Assembly: GCF_000026045.1 (NCBI RefSeq)
Contig: NC_007426.1
Span: forward strand, 620,001-684,000
Direction: 5' to 3'
Source of the DNA: Natronomonas pharaonis DSM 2160
GTDB taxonomy: Archaea; Halobacteriota; Halobacteria; Halobacteriales; Haloarculaceae
Length of the DNA stretch: 64,000 nt
This document shows positions 42,018 to 50,875 of the stretch, piece by piece; the first letter of the stretch is position 1, and the number at the start of each line of letters is the position of its first letter. The notes under the pieces were generated by a model that saw only the letters and a list, made by a program, of their open reading frames with translations, was not told where the DNA came from and ran no database searches. Both the position numbers and the translations under genes were made by a program.

Positions 42018-43276
42018 TTCGACCGCCAGAGGGCGACCCCGACGGCTGCGAGACCACCCACGGCAGCCAGCGCCGCCGCGGAAAAGACAGCCCTGACGCC
42101 GAACGGCGCGACGAGCGGGCCGAAGACGACCGGTGCGGAGAACTGCCCGATGTAGCCGGCCATCGCAACGTAGGAGCCGAACTGCCCCTGTCTGTCTGTC
42201 GGTGCGAGCCGTTCGACCCAGACGAACGACGACGGGAAGACGAGCCCCAACCCGATACCGAACAGCACGACAGGAAGGAACGCGGCGGCGGGCGATTCGA
42301 CGACCGCCGCGGTCCCGAAACCGATGGTCCACAGGAGAAACGCGACGGCGACGAGCCATAGACTCCCGGTGGCCTGCTTGAGCCGGTCGTAGGACGCTCC
42401 CGCGATGCCGCCGGCAACGCCGTTGGCCGACAAATAAAGGCTGATTCCGAGCGCAGAGGCGACGCCGAGCGTCTCCAGCAACTGCGGATAGAAAACGACG
42501 ATGGCGTACAACAGCGCGTTGGCGGCTCCATAGAGCAGATACACCGCCAGCAGCGACGGCCGGGACGCGAACACGCCGACGACGCCGCTGGCCGTTGCGG
42601 GTGTGTTGTCGTTGTCGTCGTCCACCGTTGCGGGTGCGTCGTCGCTGGTGGCCGCTGTGGACGCGTCGCCCCCGGCTGCTTCGCTGCTGGCTGCGTCGAG
42701 CGGCTCCGGCAGCACGAGGAGCGCGGCCACCCCCAGCGGTGCGGCGACCAGATAGACGGCGAAGGGGACCTGCCATGCAATGACTCCCAGTGCGCCACCG
42801 ACCAGCGGCCAGACGGCCGCGCCGACGCTGTTTGCTCCCGTCCGGAGCCCCAGCGCTCTGTCCATCGCTTGCCCGGTGTAATACTCGTAGATGAGCACCG
42901 TGATGCCGGTGTGGACGAAGGCGACGCCGACGCCGAGGACGGCCCGCGAAGCCAAAAGCGGCACGTAGGCGTCGATACCCAAGCCGGCTCCGCCGCCGAC
43001 CGCATAGATACCGAGTCCGAACGCGTAGGGGCGGCGCGGCCCGAACCGGTCGATGGCTGCGCCGGCCAGCGGGCTCGCAAGCACGATGAACGCCGCGTGG
43101 GTCGTGATGACGAGGCCGGCCTGCGACTCGGTAATATCGAGCCCATCCTGAATCCCCGGCACCACCGGGCCGAGTATCGCCCCTGCCATCACCGTCAGCG
43201 TCGCGGAGGCGACAATGACCCACAGCGTCGCCCGTCCGGGTCGGTCCATCCGCGGGCTGTTTCGCCCCGCTGGCAT
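42011..43276 (-). CDS. Major facilitator superfamily transporter
   Basis: 421 residues, 12 membrane helices in two halves around an acidic, Thr/Ala-rich central loop (about 190-235). The A-motif is seen as GAAIDRFGPRRPY between helices 2 and 3, and a weaker copy as YDRLKQATG in the second half. Resembles drug or metabolite exporters; substrate unknown. ATG 43276 or, nine codons later, ATG 43249 could start it. It overlaps the end of the convergent taw2 gene by seven bases. Confidence 0.88.
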   Translation of the reverse strand: MPAGRNSPRMDRPGRATLWVIVASATLTVMAGAILGPVVPGIQDGLDITESQAGLVITTHAAFIVLASPLAGAAIDRFGPRRPYAFGLGIYAVGGGAGLGIDAYVPLLASRAVLGVGVAFVHTGITVLIYEYYTGQAMDRALGLRTGANSVGAAVWPLVGGALGVIAWQVPFAVYLVAAPLGVAALLVLPEPLDAASSEAAGGDASTAATSDDAPATVDDDNDNTPATASGVVGVFASRPSLLAVYLLYGAANALLYAIVVFYPQLLETLGVASALGISLYLSANGVAGGIAGASYDRLKQATGSLWLVAVAFLLWTIGFGTAAVVESPAAAFLPVVLFGIGLGLVFPSSFVWVERLAPTDRQGQFGSYVAMAGYIGQFSAPVVFGPLVAPFGVRAVFSAAALAAVGGLAAVGVALWRSNQ

Positions 43277-43365
43277 ACGGGGCTTCGGGTTCGGCCCCGC
43301 CGGAGCCGTTTCGCGCGTTCGTACTGAGCGAGAAGATTATATGACGTGAGAAGATAACTCCACGT

Positions 43366-43449
43366 ATGGACCGACAGAAACTGTTCGCGGTGTTCTTCGC
43401 GTTCCTGATGGCGATGTGGATGCTCGCCACCGCGGCAACAATGATCTGA
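43366..43449 (+). CDS. Tiny single-helix membrane peptide, 27 residues
   Basis: ATG to TGA with 27 residues: MDRQKLFAV followed by an uninterrupted hydrophobic helix ending in ATMI. A TATA-like GATTATATG (43335-43343) lies about 26 bases upstream, as expected for a leaderless gene. Its TGA overlaps the ATG of the next gene (TGATG), showing coupling. The pattern DRQK plus one helix recalls small overlooked haloarchaeal membrane peptides. Function unknown. Confidence 0.65.
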   Translation: MDRQKLFAVFFAFLMAMWMLATAATMI

Positions 43450-43985
43450 TGGGCCCGCTCGAGTCCCTCACTGACCCCGCGGAAAACGAAGCAGTCCGCG
43501 CCGTCGCGGCCGCCTTCGCCGGCATGGAGCGTGATTTTCGTGCGGCGATACAGGCCCACTACGCGGCGCTCGGCATCGACCCGCCGCCCGACCGTCCGCC
43601 GGCCGAAGAACGCATCGACCAGCTCTGTCTGCTTGTTTCGCATCACTTCCGTGGCGACCTCTGGGGGTACTTCTGCGCCGAGCAAGCGCCCGACGCGCTC
43701 GAACGCCCCGACGACGCCCGCGCTTTCGCCGGCCAAAGCGACGCTGAATGGGAGGCGAGCATGCAGCAGCTAGCCGCAGCCGCCCCGGACGACATCGACG
43801 GGTCTACTCGCGAGCGAGCCGCGGCCATCATCGCCGACCGGTTCGGCGTCGGCCTCGATACCTTCGAGCGGGAAATCGTCGGGTGGACGCCCGAGCGGAC
43901 ACTCCGCCGGGCCCTCCGCGGGCCGATGGACACGGACATCGAGCGGCTCCGGCGCGCGACGGCGGCACTCGAACAGTCCGACTAA
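43449..43985 (+). CDS. Hypothetical protein coupled to the tiny membrane peptide
   Basis: 178 residues, soluble, acidic and largely helical. Features: an N-terminal helix (TDPAENEAVRAVAAAFAGMERDF), HHFRGDLWGYFCAEQ in the middle and a C-terminal helical bundle with DRFGVGLDTFEREIVGW. No membrane segment or known catalytic motif. Translation is likely coupled to the upstream 27-residue peptide by their one-base overlap, which suggests the peptide could anchor or regulate it. Not recognised. Confidence 0.75.
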   Translation: MGPLESLTDPAENEAVRAVAAAFAGMERDFRAAIQAHYAALGIDPPPDRPPAEERIDQLCLLVSHHFRGDLWGYFCAEQAPDALERPDDARAFAGQSDAEWEASMQQLAAAAPDDIDGSTRERAAAIIADRFGVGLDTFEREIVGWTPERTLRRALRGPMDTDIERLRRATAALEQSD

Positions 43986-44005
43986 CGCCGTCCGCCTCTT
44001 TTCGT

Positions 44006-45175
44006 CTACTTGCCGAGTGCGAGCAACCGCCGGCCGCTTCCGACAAAGACCCTTCCGGCCGCGAGCACCGGCTGGCTCCGGATTCGCTCCCCGGTGTCGA
44101 CGCGCCAGCGTTCCGTGCCGTCGGCGGCGTCGACCGCTACGACCCCGCCGTCGGTGGTCCCGACAACGACGGTCCCTTCGACGACTGTCGGCGGAACGCC
44201 GATCCCCGAAGCAACGGTGACTTGCCAGCCCTCCTCGCCCGTCGCCGCGTCCAGCCGCCGCAGACGACCGTCAGCGTCGCCGACGTAGAGACTCCCGTCA
44301 GCGACCGCGGGCGCGGTCGGCGTCGCAGCTGTCTCGACCTGCCAGCGCTCGTCCCCGTCCGCCACGTCAAGTGCGCGGACGACGCCGTCGTTTCCGCCGG
44401 CAAAGACACGGCCGTCGGCGACTGCGGGACTGGAGAGCACCGGCCCGTCGGTCGCAGTCCGCCACTGCCGCTCGCCGCTGTCGGCGTCGATTCCGTAGAC
44501 GGCTCCTTCCCAGCCGCCGACAAAGACGAGTCCGTCTGCGACCGCTGGCGGTGAGTTGACGCGGTAGACGGCCTCGTGTGTCCATTCACGGCCACCAGCC
44601 TCGAACGCGTACACCTCGCCGTCGGTCGCCCGGCTCGCGGTGTAGACGCGGCCGTCAACAACCACCGGGGCCGCATCGATGCGTCCGTTTCCCGACGCCG
44701 TCCAGTGCTCCGTCCCGTCGCTGTTGATTGCGTGTAGCCGGCCGCGGTGGGTTCCGGCGAAGACCACTCCGTCGGCGACCGCTGGCGGCGTCTCGGACGG
44801 CCCGTCGGTGTCGACGCGCCACAACCGTTCGCCGTCGACCGCATCGACCGCAGCGAGGCCGTTCCCGCAGTGGTAGACGACACCGCCTACGACAGCCGGA
44901 GCCGCCCGGACGGGCCAGTCGGTATTGAGACGCCACCGCTCGTCCGGGGCTGTCTCGGGAACGGTTGTGTCAGCGACCCCACGGCGTTGCGGCCCGTACC
45001 GGTAGGTTGCGACATCTCCGATAGAAACATCAAGTGGCTCCGTCCGGTCCGTTCCGTTGTCATCGAGACATCCACAGAGCGCCGCCGTCGCTCCGGCCGC
45101 CGCGCCGAGTAGCTGCCGTCTCGTGGACCTGCGGAGTACCGAATGCCCGGTGCCACTCGCCGGTCGCTTATTCAT
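44006..45175 (-). CDS. Tat-exported PQQ-like beta-propeller lipoprotein
   Basis: 389 residues. The N-terminus has a twin-arginine signal (RRSTRRQLLGAAAGATAA) and a lipobox ending in Cys36 (LCGC), so it is exported folded and lipid-anchored on the outside. The rest is about eight repeats of the PQQ/BamB type: PAVADGVVFAGT, DGRVYTASRATDGEVYAF, GLVFVGGWEGAVYGIDADSGERQWRT, each ending in a Trp. It probably serves as a scaffold; no enzyme residues are seen. Confidence 0.88.
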   Translation of the reverse strand: MNKRPASGTGHSVLRRSTRRQLLGAAAGATAALCGCLDDNGTDRTEPLDVSIGDVATYRYGPQRRGVADTTVPETAPDERWRLNTDWPVRAAPAVVGGVVYHCGNGLAAVDAVDGERLWRVDTDGPSETPPAVADGVVFAGTHRGRLHAINSDGTEHWTASGNGRIDAAPVVVDGRVYTASRATDGEVYAFEAGGREWTHEAVYRVNSPPAVADGLVFVGGWEGAVYGIDADSGERQWRTATDGPVLSSPAVADGRVFAGGNDGVVRALDVADGDERWQVETAATPTAPAVADGSLYVGDADGRLRRLDAATGEEGWQVTVASGIGVPPTVVEGTVVVGTTDGGVVAVDAADGTERWRVDTGERIRSQPVLAAGRVFVGSGRRLLALGK

Positions 45176-45346
45176 CGTTCGCTGGGTCTTCGTTTACTGT
45201 CCGTGGCTCCCGTCTCATCCATCGACGTTCCTTGGACCCGACTGGCTATAAACCCGGTTTCCCGGTCTCGTGTGTCGGTATTGACCGCTGCCGGCTGGCT
45301 GCGGAGTTTCAATACCCTTTTGCCGTCGCATCGAGTTTCGTCCCGT

Positions 45347-45736
45347 ATGGCAGACTTTCAGGTCGTCGTCGGCGACGACGACGGGACCGCCTACTCGTTC
45401 GAGGTCGACGGACAGGACGCAAACCGGTTTATCGGACGCGCTATCGGCGAGACGGTCGACGGCGACGCGGTCGGGCTCCCGGGCTACGAACTCGAAATCA
45501 CCGGCGGCTCCGACCAGTCGGGTCGCCCGATGCACGGCGATATCAACGGCGCAGAGACCGCTGCCATCCTCTCGGAGGGTGGCGTCGGCTTCAACCCGAC
45601 CGTCGACGGCGAGCGGAAGCGCGTGACCGTCCGCGGTGCCGAGGTCTCCGAAGACACCCGACAGATTAACGCCTCCATCGTCTCCCGCGGCGAGCAGTCC
45701 ATCGACGACCTGCTCGGCGGCGAGGACGACGAGTAA
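45347..45736 (+). CDS. rps6e: 30S ribosomal protein S6e
   Basis: 129 residues, an archaeal and eukaryotic-type small-subunit protein. Seen: MADFQVVVGDDDGTAYSFEVDGQDANRFIGRAIGETVDG, the conserved LPGYELEITGGSDQSGRPM and the ERKRVTVRG basic turn. It belongs to the 30S head and body interface. A TATA-like CCCTTTTGC element about 27 bases before the ATG supports the start. It is followed 34 bases later by a DUF5807 gene. Confidence 0.96.
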   Translation: MADFQVVVGDDDGTAYSFEVDGQDANRFIGRAIGETVDGDAVGLPGYELEITGGSDQSGRPMHGDINGAETAAILSEGGVGFNPTVDGERKRVTVRGAEVSEDTRQINASIVSRGEQSIDDLLGGEDDE

Positions 45737-45770
45737 CGCACCGTTTCATGCTTGATTATCGGAGCCCCCA

Positions 45771-46214
45771 ATGAGCGGCGAGTCCACGGTCGAGGAGCGC
45801 TACGAAGCGTTCCTCCGCGGCGAGCGCCCCGATGACATCCTCGTCTACCTCCACGAGGAGGGTGTCGGGTCGATGGAGTCGCTGCTCGACATCGGCGTCC
45901 GCGTCGACGATGGCGTCGTTCTCGTGTTGCCCGGCGACGAGGGCCGCGCCGCCTTCCAGCAGGCGACCGGCCTCGATGCGATGGATTTTGCCGGAATGGC
46001 GATGCAGACCGACGGCGCAATCGACGACGACTGTACCGGCGGCACCTGCCCCGACGCCGATACGGACGATGACCACTACGTGAAGTTCGTCTTCGCGTTT
46101 GTCGAGGAACAAAACGAGGGCGTCGGCGGCATCTACGCCGACGGCGATGTCGCCCACGGCTACGCGGCGTGTGCGTGCGGGACGACCTACTCCGAAAAGT
46201 GGGTTCTCGACTGA
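45771..46214 (+). CDS. DUF5807 family haloarchaeal protein
   Basis: 147 residues. The pattern RGERPDDILVYL, GDEGRAAFQQATGLDAMDFAGMAM, CTGGTCPDAD and ACACGTTYSEKW fits haloarchaeal DUF5807 proteins as recalled from memory. Cys pairs in two places (CTGGTC, CACG) might bind metal. It follows rps6e on the same strand and may be cotranscribed with it. Function unknown. Confidence 0.78.
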   Translation: MSGESTVEERYEAFLRGERPDDILVYLHEEGVGSMESLLDIGVRVDDGVVLVLPGDEGRAAFQQATGLDAMDFAGMAMQTDGAIDDDCTGGTCPDADTDDDHYVKFVFAFVEEQNEGVGGIYADGDVAHGYAACACGTTYSEKWVLD

Positions 46215-46238
46215 TACCGTCTGCTGACAGGTGTCCTT

Positions 46239-47096
46239 TCAGAGCTTCTCAGCCGCTTCAGCGCTGCTTCCTCCCGGCTCCCGGATTCGCTTGTAGAACG
46301 CAGCCGTGTAGGTGATGCGGAGTAGCTGCCCGAGCGCGGCACCGAAAAGCAGTATGCCCAATGCAACCACGATACCGACGGTATCAACGGCCCCGGCCAG
46401 TATCGTCGGGTCGACAGCCTCCGGGTCGGTCTCAGCAAGTGTCTCGCCGCCGGACACGTACGCGACCGCTGCCGCGCCGACGACGCCGAGAATCAGAAAC
46501 CCATACTCGATGACGACCCGCAGCAGGGTGAAGCCGACTACCGAAACCGGTGCCGACCGGACGACGCTGTAGGCAGTTCCAACCGAGTCGACCGCCGAGG
46601 TCCGTTCGATAGCGACCGCGGGGAAAACAAACTGTGCTACCAGCGCATACAGGAGGTAGAGCCCGACGTAGAGCACGGCAACGAGTATCAGGAACCCGCC
46701 GGCTGCTGTCGGGTCGTCGACAACCTCCATCGTTGCTGCGCCGGCGATTGCCGCTACCAGCAACAGGACGAAAACAAGCGCCAAGACGCCGATAAACAGG
46801 AGGATGAGCATCCCGTACGCACCCAAAAGCGACAGCCACCGTTCACGGATGACATCGACGGCGGCGGCTATCGACGCCGTCTCCTCGTCGATGGCGGTCG
46901 AAGCGACCGCATACAGTGCCCCGGCACCGAGCGCGAACACGACAATCGAGAGCAGCCAGCCGACGTAGGGAACAAACCACAGCCCGAGATAGAGGCTGTA
47001 GACGACGATTGCCAACAGCCCAAGCAGCCCGGCTGCGGCGGGTGTCCGTCGAAGCGTTCCGATACTGTCGCCCAGGGCGGCGAGCGCATGTCCCAT
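46239..47096 (-). CDS. Polytopic membrane protein (DUF7847-like)
   Basis: 285 residues with about six or seven membrane helices. The protein starts with a short amphipathic helix (MGHALAALGDSIGTLRRTPA) and has a basic, Ser-rich cytoplasmic tail (YKRIREPGGSSAEAAEKL). The order resembles haloarchaeal and bacterial glycerophosphoryl-diester-like membrane domain proteins, now labelled DUF7847 in haloarchaea (from memory). No substrate is evident. It converges on the DUF5807 gene. Confidence 0.75.
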   Translation of the reverse strand: MGHALAALGDSIGTLRRTPAAAGLLGLLAIVVYSLYLGLWFVPYVGWLLSIVVFALGAGALYAVASTAIDEETASIAAAVDVIRERWLSLLGAYGMLILLFIGVLALVFVLLLVAAIAGAATMEVVDDPTAAGGFLILVAVLYVGLYLLYALVAQFVFPAVAIERTSAVDSVGTAYSVVRSAPVSVVGFTLLRVVIEYGFLILGVVGAAAVAYVSGGETLAETDPEAVDPTILAGAVDTVGIVVALGILLFGAALGQLLRITYTAAFYKRIREPGGSSAEAAEKL

Positions 47097-47151
47097 ATCC
47101 GTCTCCTGTCCCCCCGCTACTGAAACCCCTCCGGTGGCTACAACGGGATTT

Positions 47152-48309
47152 TCAGCCTTCCAGCACCGAGGCGAGTTCGTCGGCGATGTGGCCCCCGATG
47201 GCCGCCTTGTCGCCCTCGTGAGCGGTCACGTCGGTCTCGTCGACGAACAGCACTCGGGTCCTCGATTCGCCCATCACGCTTGCATCGTTGGCGACGACGA
47301 AATCGAGGTCGGCCCGGTCGAGTGTCTCCCGTGCTTTCCCGACCATCGCGTCGTCATCGCCGCTCGTTTCGGCTTTGAAGCCGACGATAGCCAGCCCCGG
47401 GTGGGCCTCCCGCACGCTGTCGATGAGCTTGGGGGTCGGTTCGAGTTCCAGCGTCAGCGTCTGTCCCGACCTGATTTTCTCGTCGGCTGTCTCGACGGTG
47501 TAATCGCCGATGGCCGCCGCCGACACCAGCGCGTCGGCGCCGTCGGCGACCGCTTGGACGGCATCGAGCATCTCGGCGGCGCTTTCGACTCGGTGTACGT
47601 CGGCGTAGGGAACGGTCTCGCCGTCGTGGACAAGCGTCACATCCGCGCCACGGACATAGCACGCCTTCGCCACCTCTCGGCCCGTCCGTCCCGACGAGCG
47701 GTTCGTGAGCACCCGAATCGGGTCGATGGATTCGCTTGTGGCACCGCTTGTGACGACGACGTGGCGGCCCGCAAGCGGCTGGTCGCTGGCCGCCCGTGCC
47801 ACACCGAGGACGATAGCCTCCTCGCTGGCGATTTTGGCCTTCCCCTCCTCGATTCGCGGGTCGATGAAGTCGACGCCCCACGCCTCGACCGTCTCGATGG
47901 CCTCCAGTACGCCGGGGTGGTCGTACATCGGCTCGTGCATCGCGGGCGCAACGACGATGGGGACATCGCTGCCCAGCGCCGTCGTCGCGGTCGTCGTCAC
48001 CGGCGTGTCGTCGACGGCTGCGGCGACCTTCCCGACCGTATTCGCCGTTGCGGGGGCCAAAAGGAGGACATCGGCCCAGCCGTCGTAGCCGCATAGCTCG
48101 ACGTGTTCGACGCTGCCAGTAATTTCGGTGACGACCGGGTTGTCGGTCGCAAACTCCACGGCCCACGGATGGACGATTCCCCGTGCGGCGTCGGTCATCA
48201 CGGCACGGACCGCGGCTCCCTGCCGGCGGAGTTCGTGGGCCAACTCGACCGTCTTGACCGCCGCGATAGAGCCCGACACGCCCAGCGCGACGTTTGTACC
48301 CGCAAGCAT
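47152..48309 (-). CDS. coaBC: CoaBC, phosphopantothenoylcysteine synthetase/decarboxylase
   Basis: 385 residues, two fused enzymes of coenzyme A synthesis. N-terminal CoaC flavoprotein: NVALGVSGSIAAVKTVEL, the active His in the DLVVHPWAVEF-like stretch (IVHPWAVEFATDNP) and PAMHEPMYDHP; C-terminal CoaB: VVTSGATSESIDPIRVLTNRSSGRTG and the KIRSG loop. They make 4'-phosphopantetheine from phosphopantothenate and cysteine. A TATA-like TTTTTATCG (complement of 48333-48343) fixes the ATG at 48309. Confidence 0.95.
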   Translation of the reverse strand: MLAGTNVALGVSGSIAAVKTVELAHELRRQGAAVRAVMTDAARGIVHPWAVEFATDNPVVTEITGSVEHVELCGYDGWADVLLLAPATANTVGKVAAAVDDTPVTTTATTALGSDVPIVVAPAMHEPMYDHPGVLEAIETVEAWGVDFIDPRIEEGKAKIASEEAIVLGVARAASDQPLAGRHVVVTSGATSESIDPIRVLTNRSSGRTGREVAKACYVRGADVTLVHDGETVPYADVHRVESAAEMLDAVQAVADGADALVSAAAIGDYTVETADEKIRSGQTLTLELEPTPKLIDSVREAHPGLAIVGFKAETSGDDDAMVGKARETLDRADLDFVVANDASVMGESRTRVLFVDETDVTAHEGDKAAIGGHIADELASVLEG

Positions 48310-48485
48310 TGGCCGTCGCTTGTGCGCGCTGCGATAAAAACCACTGTGGTGTGGCGGTCCACGCGCTACGACAGCGGTCGACTCTCGGACTGCCGCTTCG
48401 ATTGCGGTCGCACGGCAGACTGACTTAAAACTCCGCCGTATAACCGGGACAACTGGCAACCGTCAGACCGTCTTCTCACTTCTGT

Positions 48486-48917
48486 ATGTCGATTGCATTC
48501 CCCAGCGAGGGAGACGAGTGGATAGAGATGTACGGCGAGCTTCTCGACGACAACGACGACTACACCGAAGCCGGCTCCGGGTGGGGCGTCGGCTTCAACG
48601 GCGACTTCGTTTTCATCATCGAACCCGACGACGCCTACGACGGCGACCCGCTGTATTTCTTCCTCGGGCTGGAGGACGGGTCCTGTACCGACGCCTATCA
48701 GGTTGCCGACCCCGACGACGAGGAGTACGGCTTCATTTTCCGTGGCCCCTACAGCAACTGGAAGCGGCTCTTCCAGGGCGAACTCGGGCCGGTTGACGGA
48801 ATGATGTCCGGCGAGTTCGACATCGAGGGCGACATGCAGAAAATCCTCCAGTACAGTCAGGCGGCCGTCGAGATGACCGAAACCGGCCGTGACATCGACA
48901 CCGACTTCGAGTACTGA
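48486..48917 (+). CDS. SCP2 sterol-carrier-like domain protein
   Basis: 143 residues, very acidic. The sequence FQGELGPVDGMMSGEFDIEGDMQKILQYSQAAVEM matches the end of SCP2-type lipid-binding folds, where a helix follows a GD motif and the strand GDFVFIIEPDDAYDG forms the sheet. These proteins may bind hydrophobic ligands, but the archaeal role is unknown. It has its own TATA-like element near 48443-48450 and is divergent from coaBC. Confidence 0.75.
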   Translation: MSIAFPSEGDEWIEMYGELLDDNDDYTEAGSGWGVGFNGDFVFIIEPDDAYDGDPLYFFLGLEDGSCTDAYQVADPDDEEYGFIFRGPYSNWKRLFQGELGPVDGMMSGEFDIEGDMQKILQYSQAAVEMTETGRDIDTDFEY

Positions 48918-48999
48918 ACGCGTTCGCTGACGCCCCGGAGCCGCAGAGACCGCCCGCGTGACCGCAAACGCTTTTGCGGCGGCCGTTCCGGTACTGGGT

Positions 49000-49254
49000 G
49001 TGCCACAGTGTAGCAACTGCGGGGCTGATGTCGCCGCCGACGCGGAGTACTGTCAGGGTTGCGGTGCCGCCTTCGGCGATGCCACCGGGCGGGACTGGAA
49101 CGTGAAACGCGGGGTCGGAGTCGGCGTCTTGGTTGCGGTGTTTTTTGCGTTTCTCGTTCCGCTGTCCGGGCTTCTCCTCGAAGCCGCCATCCTGCTGGCA
49201 ATCCCGGCGGGGGTGCTCGCGGGTGTTCTGACCGCTGTCTACTCCTCACCGTAG
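49000..49254 (+). CDS. Zinc-ribbon membrane protein
   Basis: 84 residues from GTG 49000: a zinc ribbon with QCSNCG and YCQGCG (four cysteines in two CxxC pairs), then a basic linker and two closely spaced membrane helices (about 40-80). Small ribbon-plus-helix proteins of this sort are common in haloarchaea and of unknown role. A GTG at 48958 would add 14 residues, but the TATA-like CTTTTGC at about 48971-48977 fits the later start. Confidence 0.7.
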   Translation: MPQCSNCGADVAADAEYCQGCGAAFGDATGRDWNVKRGVGVGVLVAVFFAFLVPLSGLLLEAAILLAIPAGVLAGVLTAVYSSP

Positions 49255-49268
49255 GCAGCGTCGGTCGG

Positions 49269-49790
49269 CTACTGCGTTTCGATTTCGAGCGCCACGTCCC
49301 GCTTTTGGCCTTCGAGGTCGGCGACGACTCGCTTGACGAGCCGTTCGGCCTCGTTTTCGATGTACGGTTTCGCCCGCTCGACGACCGCGTCGAACGGGAC
49401 AAACCGCGGCAGTTCGAGCCGTGACGTGTCGGCCGACTGCGGGGCGTACTCGACGGCGAATGTCACGTCCGTTTCCGGTCCGCTGGGGTCGACCGGCTCG
49501 ACGAGCCAACTACCGGCGGCGGCAATATCCTCGACGGCCCGCCAGTCGATGCGATAGGGCGGGTCGGCATCGCCCGGCGGCTCGACGGCTGTCACCTCCG
49601 AGCGCGCCGTGTAGTCGAGCCGCCACCACGAGAAGTCGAGTTCGTACTGCGTGCCAGGCGAGCCGTCACCGTGCTGTCTGACCTCCCGCAGATGCTCCGT
49701 GTAGCCCGCGTACTCCCGGAAACAGAGTAAGAACTCATAGACCTCTTGCGGCGGGAGATACACGTTCGTCGAGACTTCGAGACGGTCCAC
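49269..49790 (-). CDS. SRPBCC (START/COQ10-like) family protein
   Basis: 173 residues with the helix-grip fold pattern: VSTNVYLPPQEVYEFLLCFREYAGYTEHLREV at the N-terminus, mid-sheet strands (YELDFSWWRLDYTARSEVT) and the long C-terminal helix (AVVERAKPYIENEAERLVKRVVADLEG). Members bind lipids, quinone precursors or polyketides. It begins with GTG and lies 39 bases downstream of arsA in the same orientation, so they may share a transcript. Confidence 0.82.
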   Translation of the reverse strand: MDRLEVSTNVYLPPQEVYEFLLCFREYAGYTEHLREVRQHGDGSPGTQYELDFSWWRLDYTARSEVTAVEPPGDADPPYRIDWRAVEDIAAAGSWLVEPVDPSGPETDVTFAVEYAPQSADTSRLELPRFVPFDAVVERAKPYIENEAERLVKRVVADLEGQKRDVALEIETQ

Positions 49791-49829
49791 ACAGGCTGGT
49801 TGTCCCGCGGCGGCCTAAGCGTTCCGGCG

Positions 49830-50783
49830 CTACGGGGTGAACCCGTCGCCGATGGCGTCGAGCCGGTCGGCAATCGTCTCGACGGCGTCGAGTCCCTGTA
49901 CCTCGCCATCCAGCTCCGGCAGCACCGCAATCGGCACGTCAAACCGCTCTGCGGCCGTCTTCAGCCGCTCTTGCTGGTCGGCATACTGTGTTTGGCAGCG
50001 CTCACAGCCGGGCGTCGGGTCCTCGATGACCTTGTTGACGACTGCCCGTCCCGCCGGAACGCCGTAGGCGTCGAGTTCCGCAAAGAGCCGCTCGCTTTCC
50101 CTGATAGCCATCGTCTCCGGCACGAGAACCACCCGGAACGCGGTCCGCTCCGGGTCACGGAGCGCCGCTCCGACCCGTTCGAGCCGCTCGCTCAACGTTT
50201 GGAGGTCGACATCGACGCTGTCGCCGTCGTCGTCGTTCTCGTCGGTTCCGAACATCCCGCGAACGGTGTCGGCAAGGCTCGACATCTGTGATTTGACGTT
50301 CGCCAGCGTACCTAGTGCCGACTGTAGCACGGCCGGTAGTTCAAGCAGCCGGAGCGTATGCCCCGTCGGAGCCGTATCGAAGACGATGCGGTCGTATCGG
50401 GGGTCATCCATGTAATCGACAAACAGGTCGAGGGCGGCCGCCTCGTCGGTTCCGGGAGCGATGCCGGCGTCGGCGATATCGTCGATGGCGTCGTCGCCGA
50501 GCGTGATGCCGAGCGATTCCAGTTCGTCGAGGGCGGCGCTGACGTGGCCCCGATACCGTCCCATCCGGGATTCGGGGTCGACCTCGACCGCCCAGCAGTT
50601 CTCGGCGACAGCGGTCGGTTCAGGGCCGACATCGACCCCGAAACTGTCGGAAAGCGAGTGGGCTGGGTCCGTCGAGACGACAAGCGTCGCCTCGCCGCGT
50701 CGACCGCTTGCGATGCCTGTCGCCGCCGCACAGGTCGTCTTGCCGACGCCACCCTTGCCGCCGTAGAGCACATACCGTGTCAC
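49830..50783 (-). CDS. arsA: ArsA/Get3-family ATPase
   Basis: 317 residues. Seen: the deviant P-loop GGKGGVGKTT (8-17), switch I VSTDPAHSLSD, switch II-like VFDTAPTGHTLRLLELP and a CxxC (PGCERCQTQ) that could bind zinc as in Get3. With no arsenic genes nearby, a Get3-like role in targeting tail-anchored membrane proteins such as Sec61-beta is more likely than arsenite export. GTG 50783 is chosen; the P-loop follows at the family distance. Confidence 0.88.
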   Translation of the reverse strand: MTRYVLYGGKGGVGKTTCAAATGIASGRRGEATLVVSTDPAHSLSDSFGVDVGPEPTAVAENCWAVEVDPESRMGRYRGHVSAALDELESLGITLGDDAIDDIADAGIAPGTDEAAALDLFVDYMDDPRYDRIVFDTAPTGHTLRLLELPAVLQSALGTLANVKSQMSSLADTVRGMFGTDENDDDGDSVDVDLQTLSERLERVGAALRDPERTAFRVVLVPETMAIRESERLFAELDAYGVPAGRAVVNKVIEDPTPGCERCQTQYADQQERLKTAAERFDVPIAVLPELDGEVQGLDAVETIADRLDAIGDGFTP

Positions 50784-50875
50784 GGTCGAATTGGTACCTT
50801 CGTGAACAAAAACACTCCCCGTCGCCACCGCGCCGAACCGGGGCGTTTGTACCCCCCGGCGTCGAACGACGCGGT

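Noticed and set aside
41715-43736. 673-codon open frame on the minus strand over taw2, the MFS gene and the tiny peptide locus
   Set aside because: Arg- and Gly-rich low-complexity translation, a shadow of the MFS and neighbouring genes caused by the high-GC third positions; the overlapping frames encode recognisable families.
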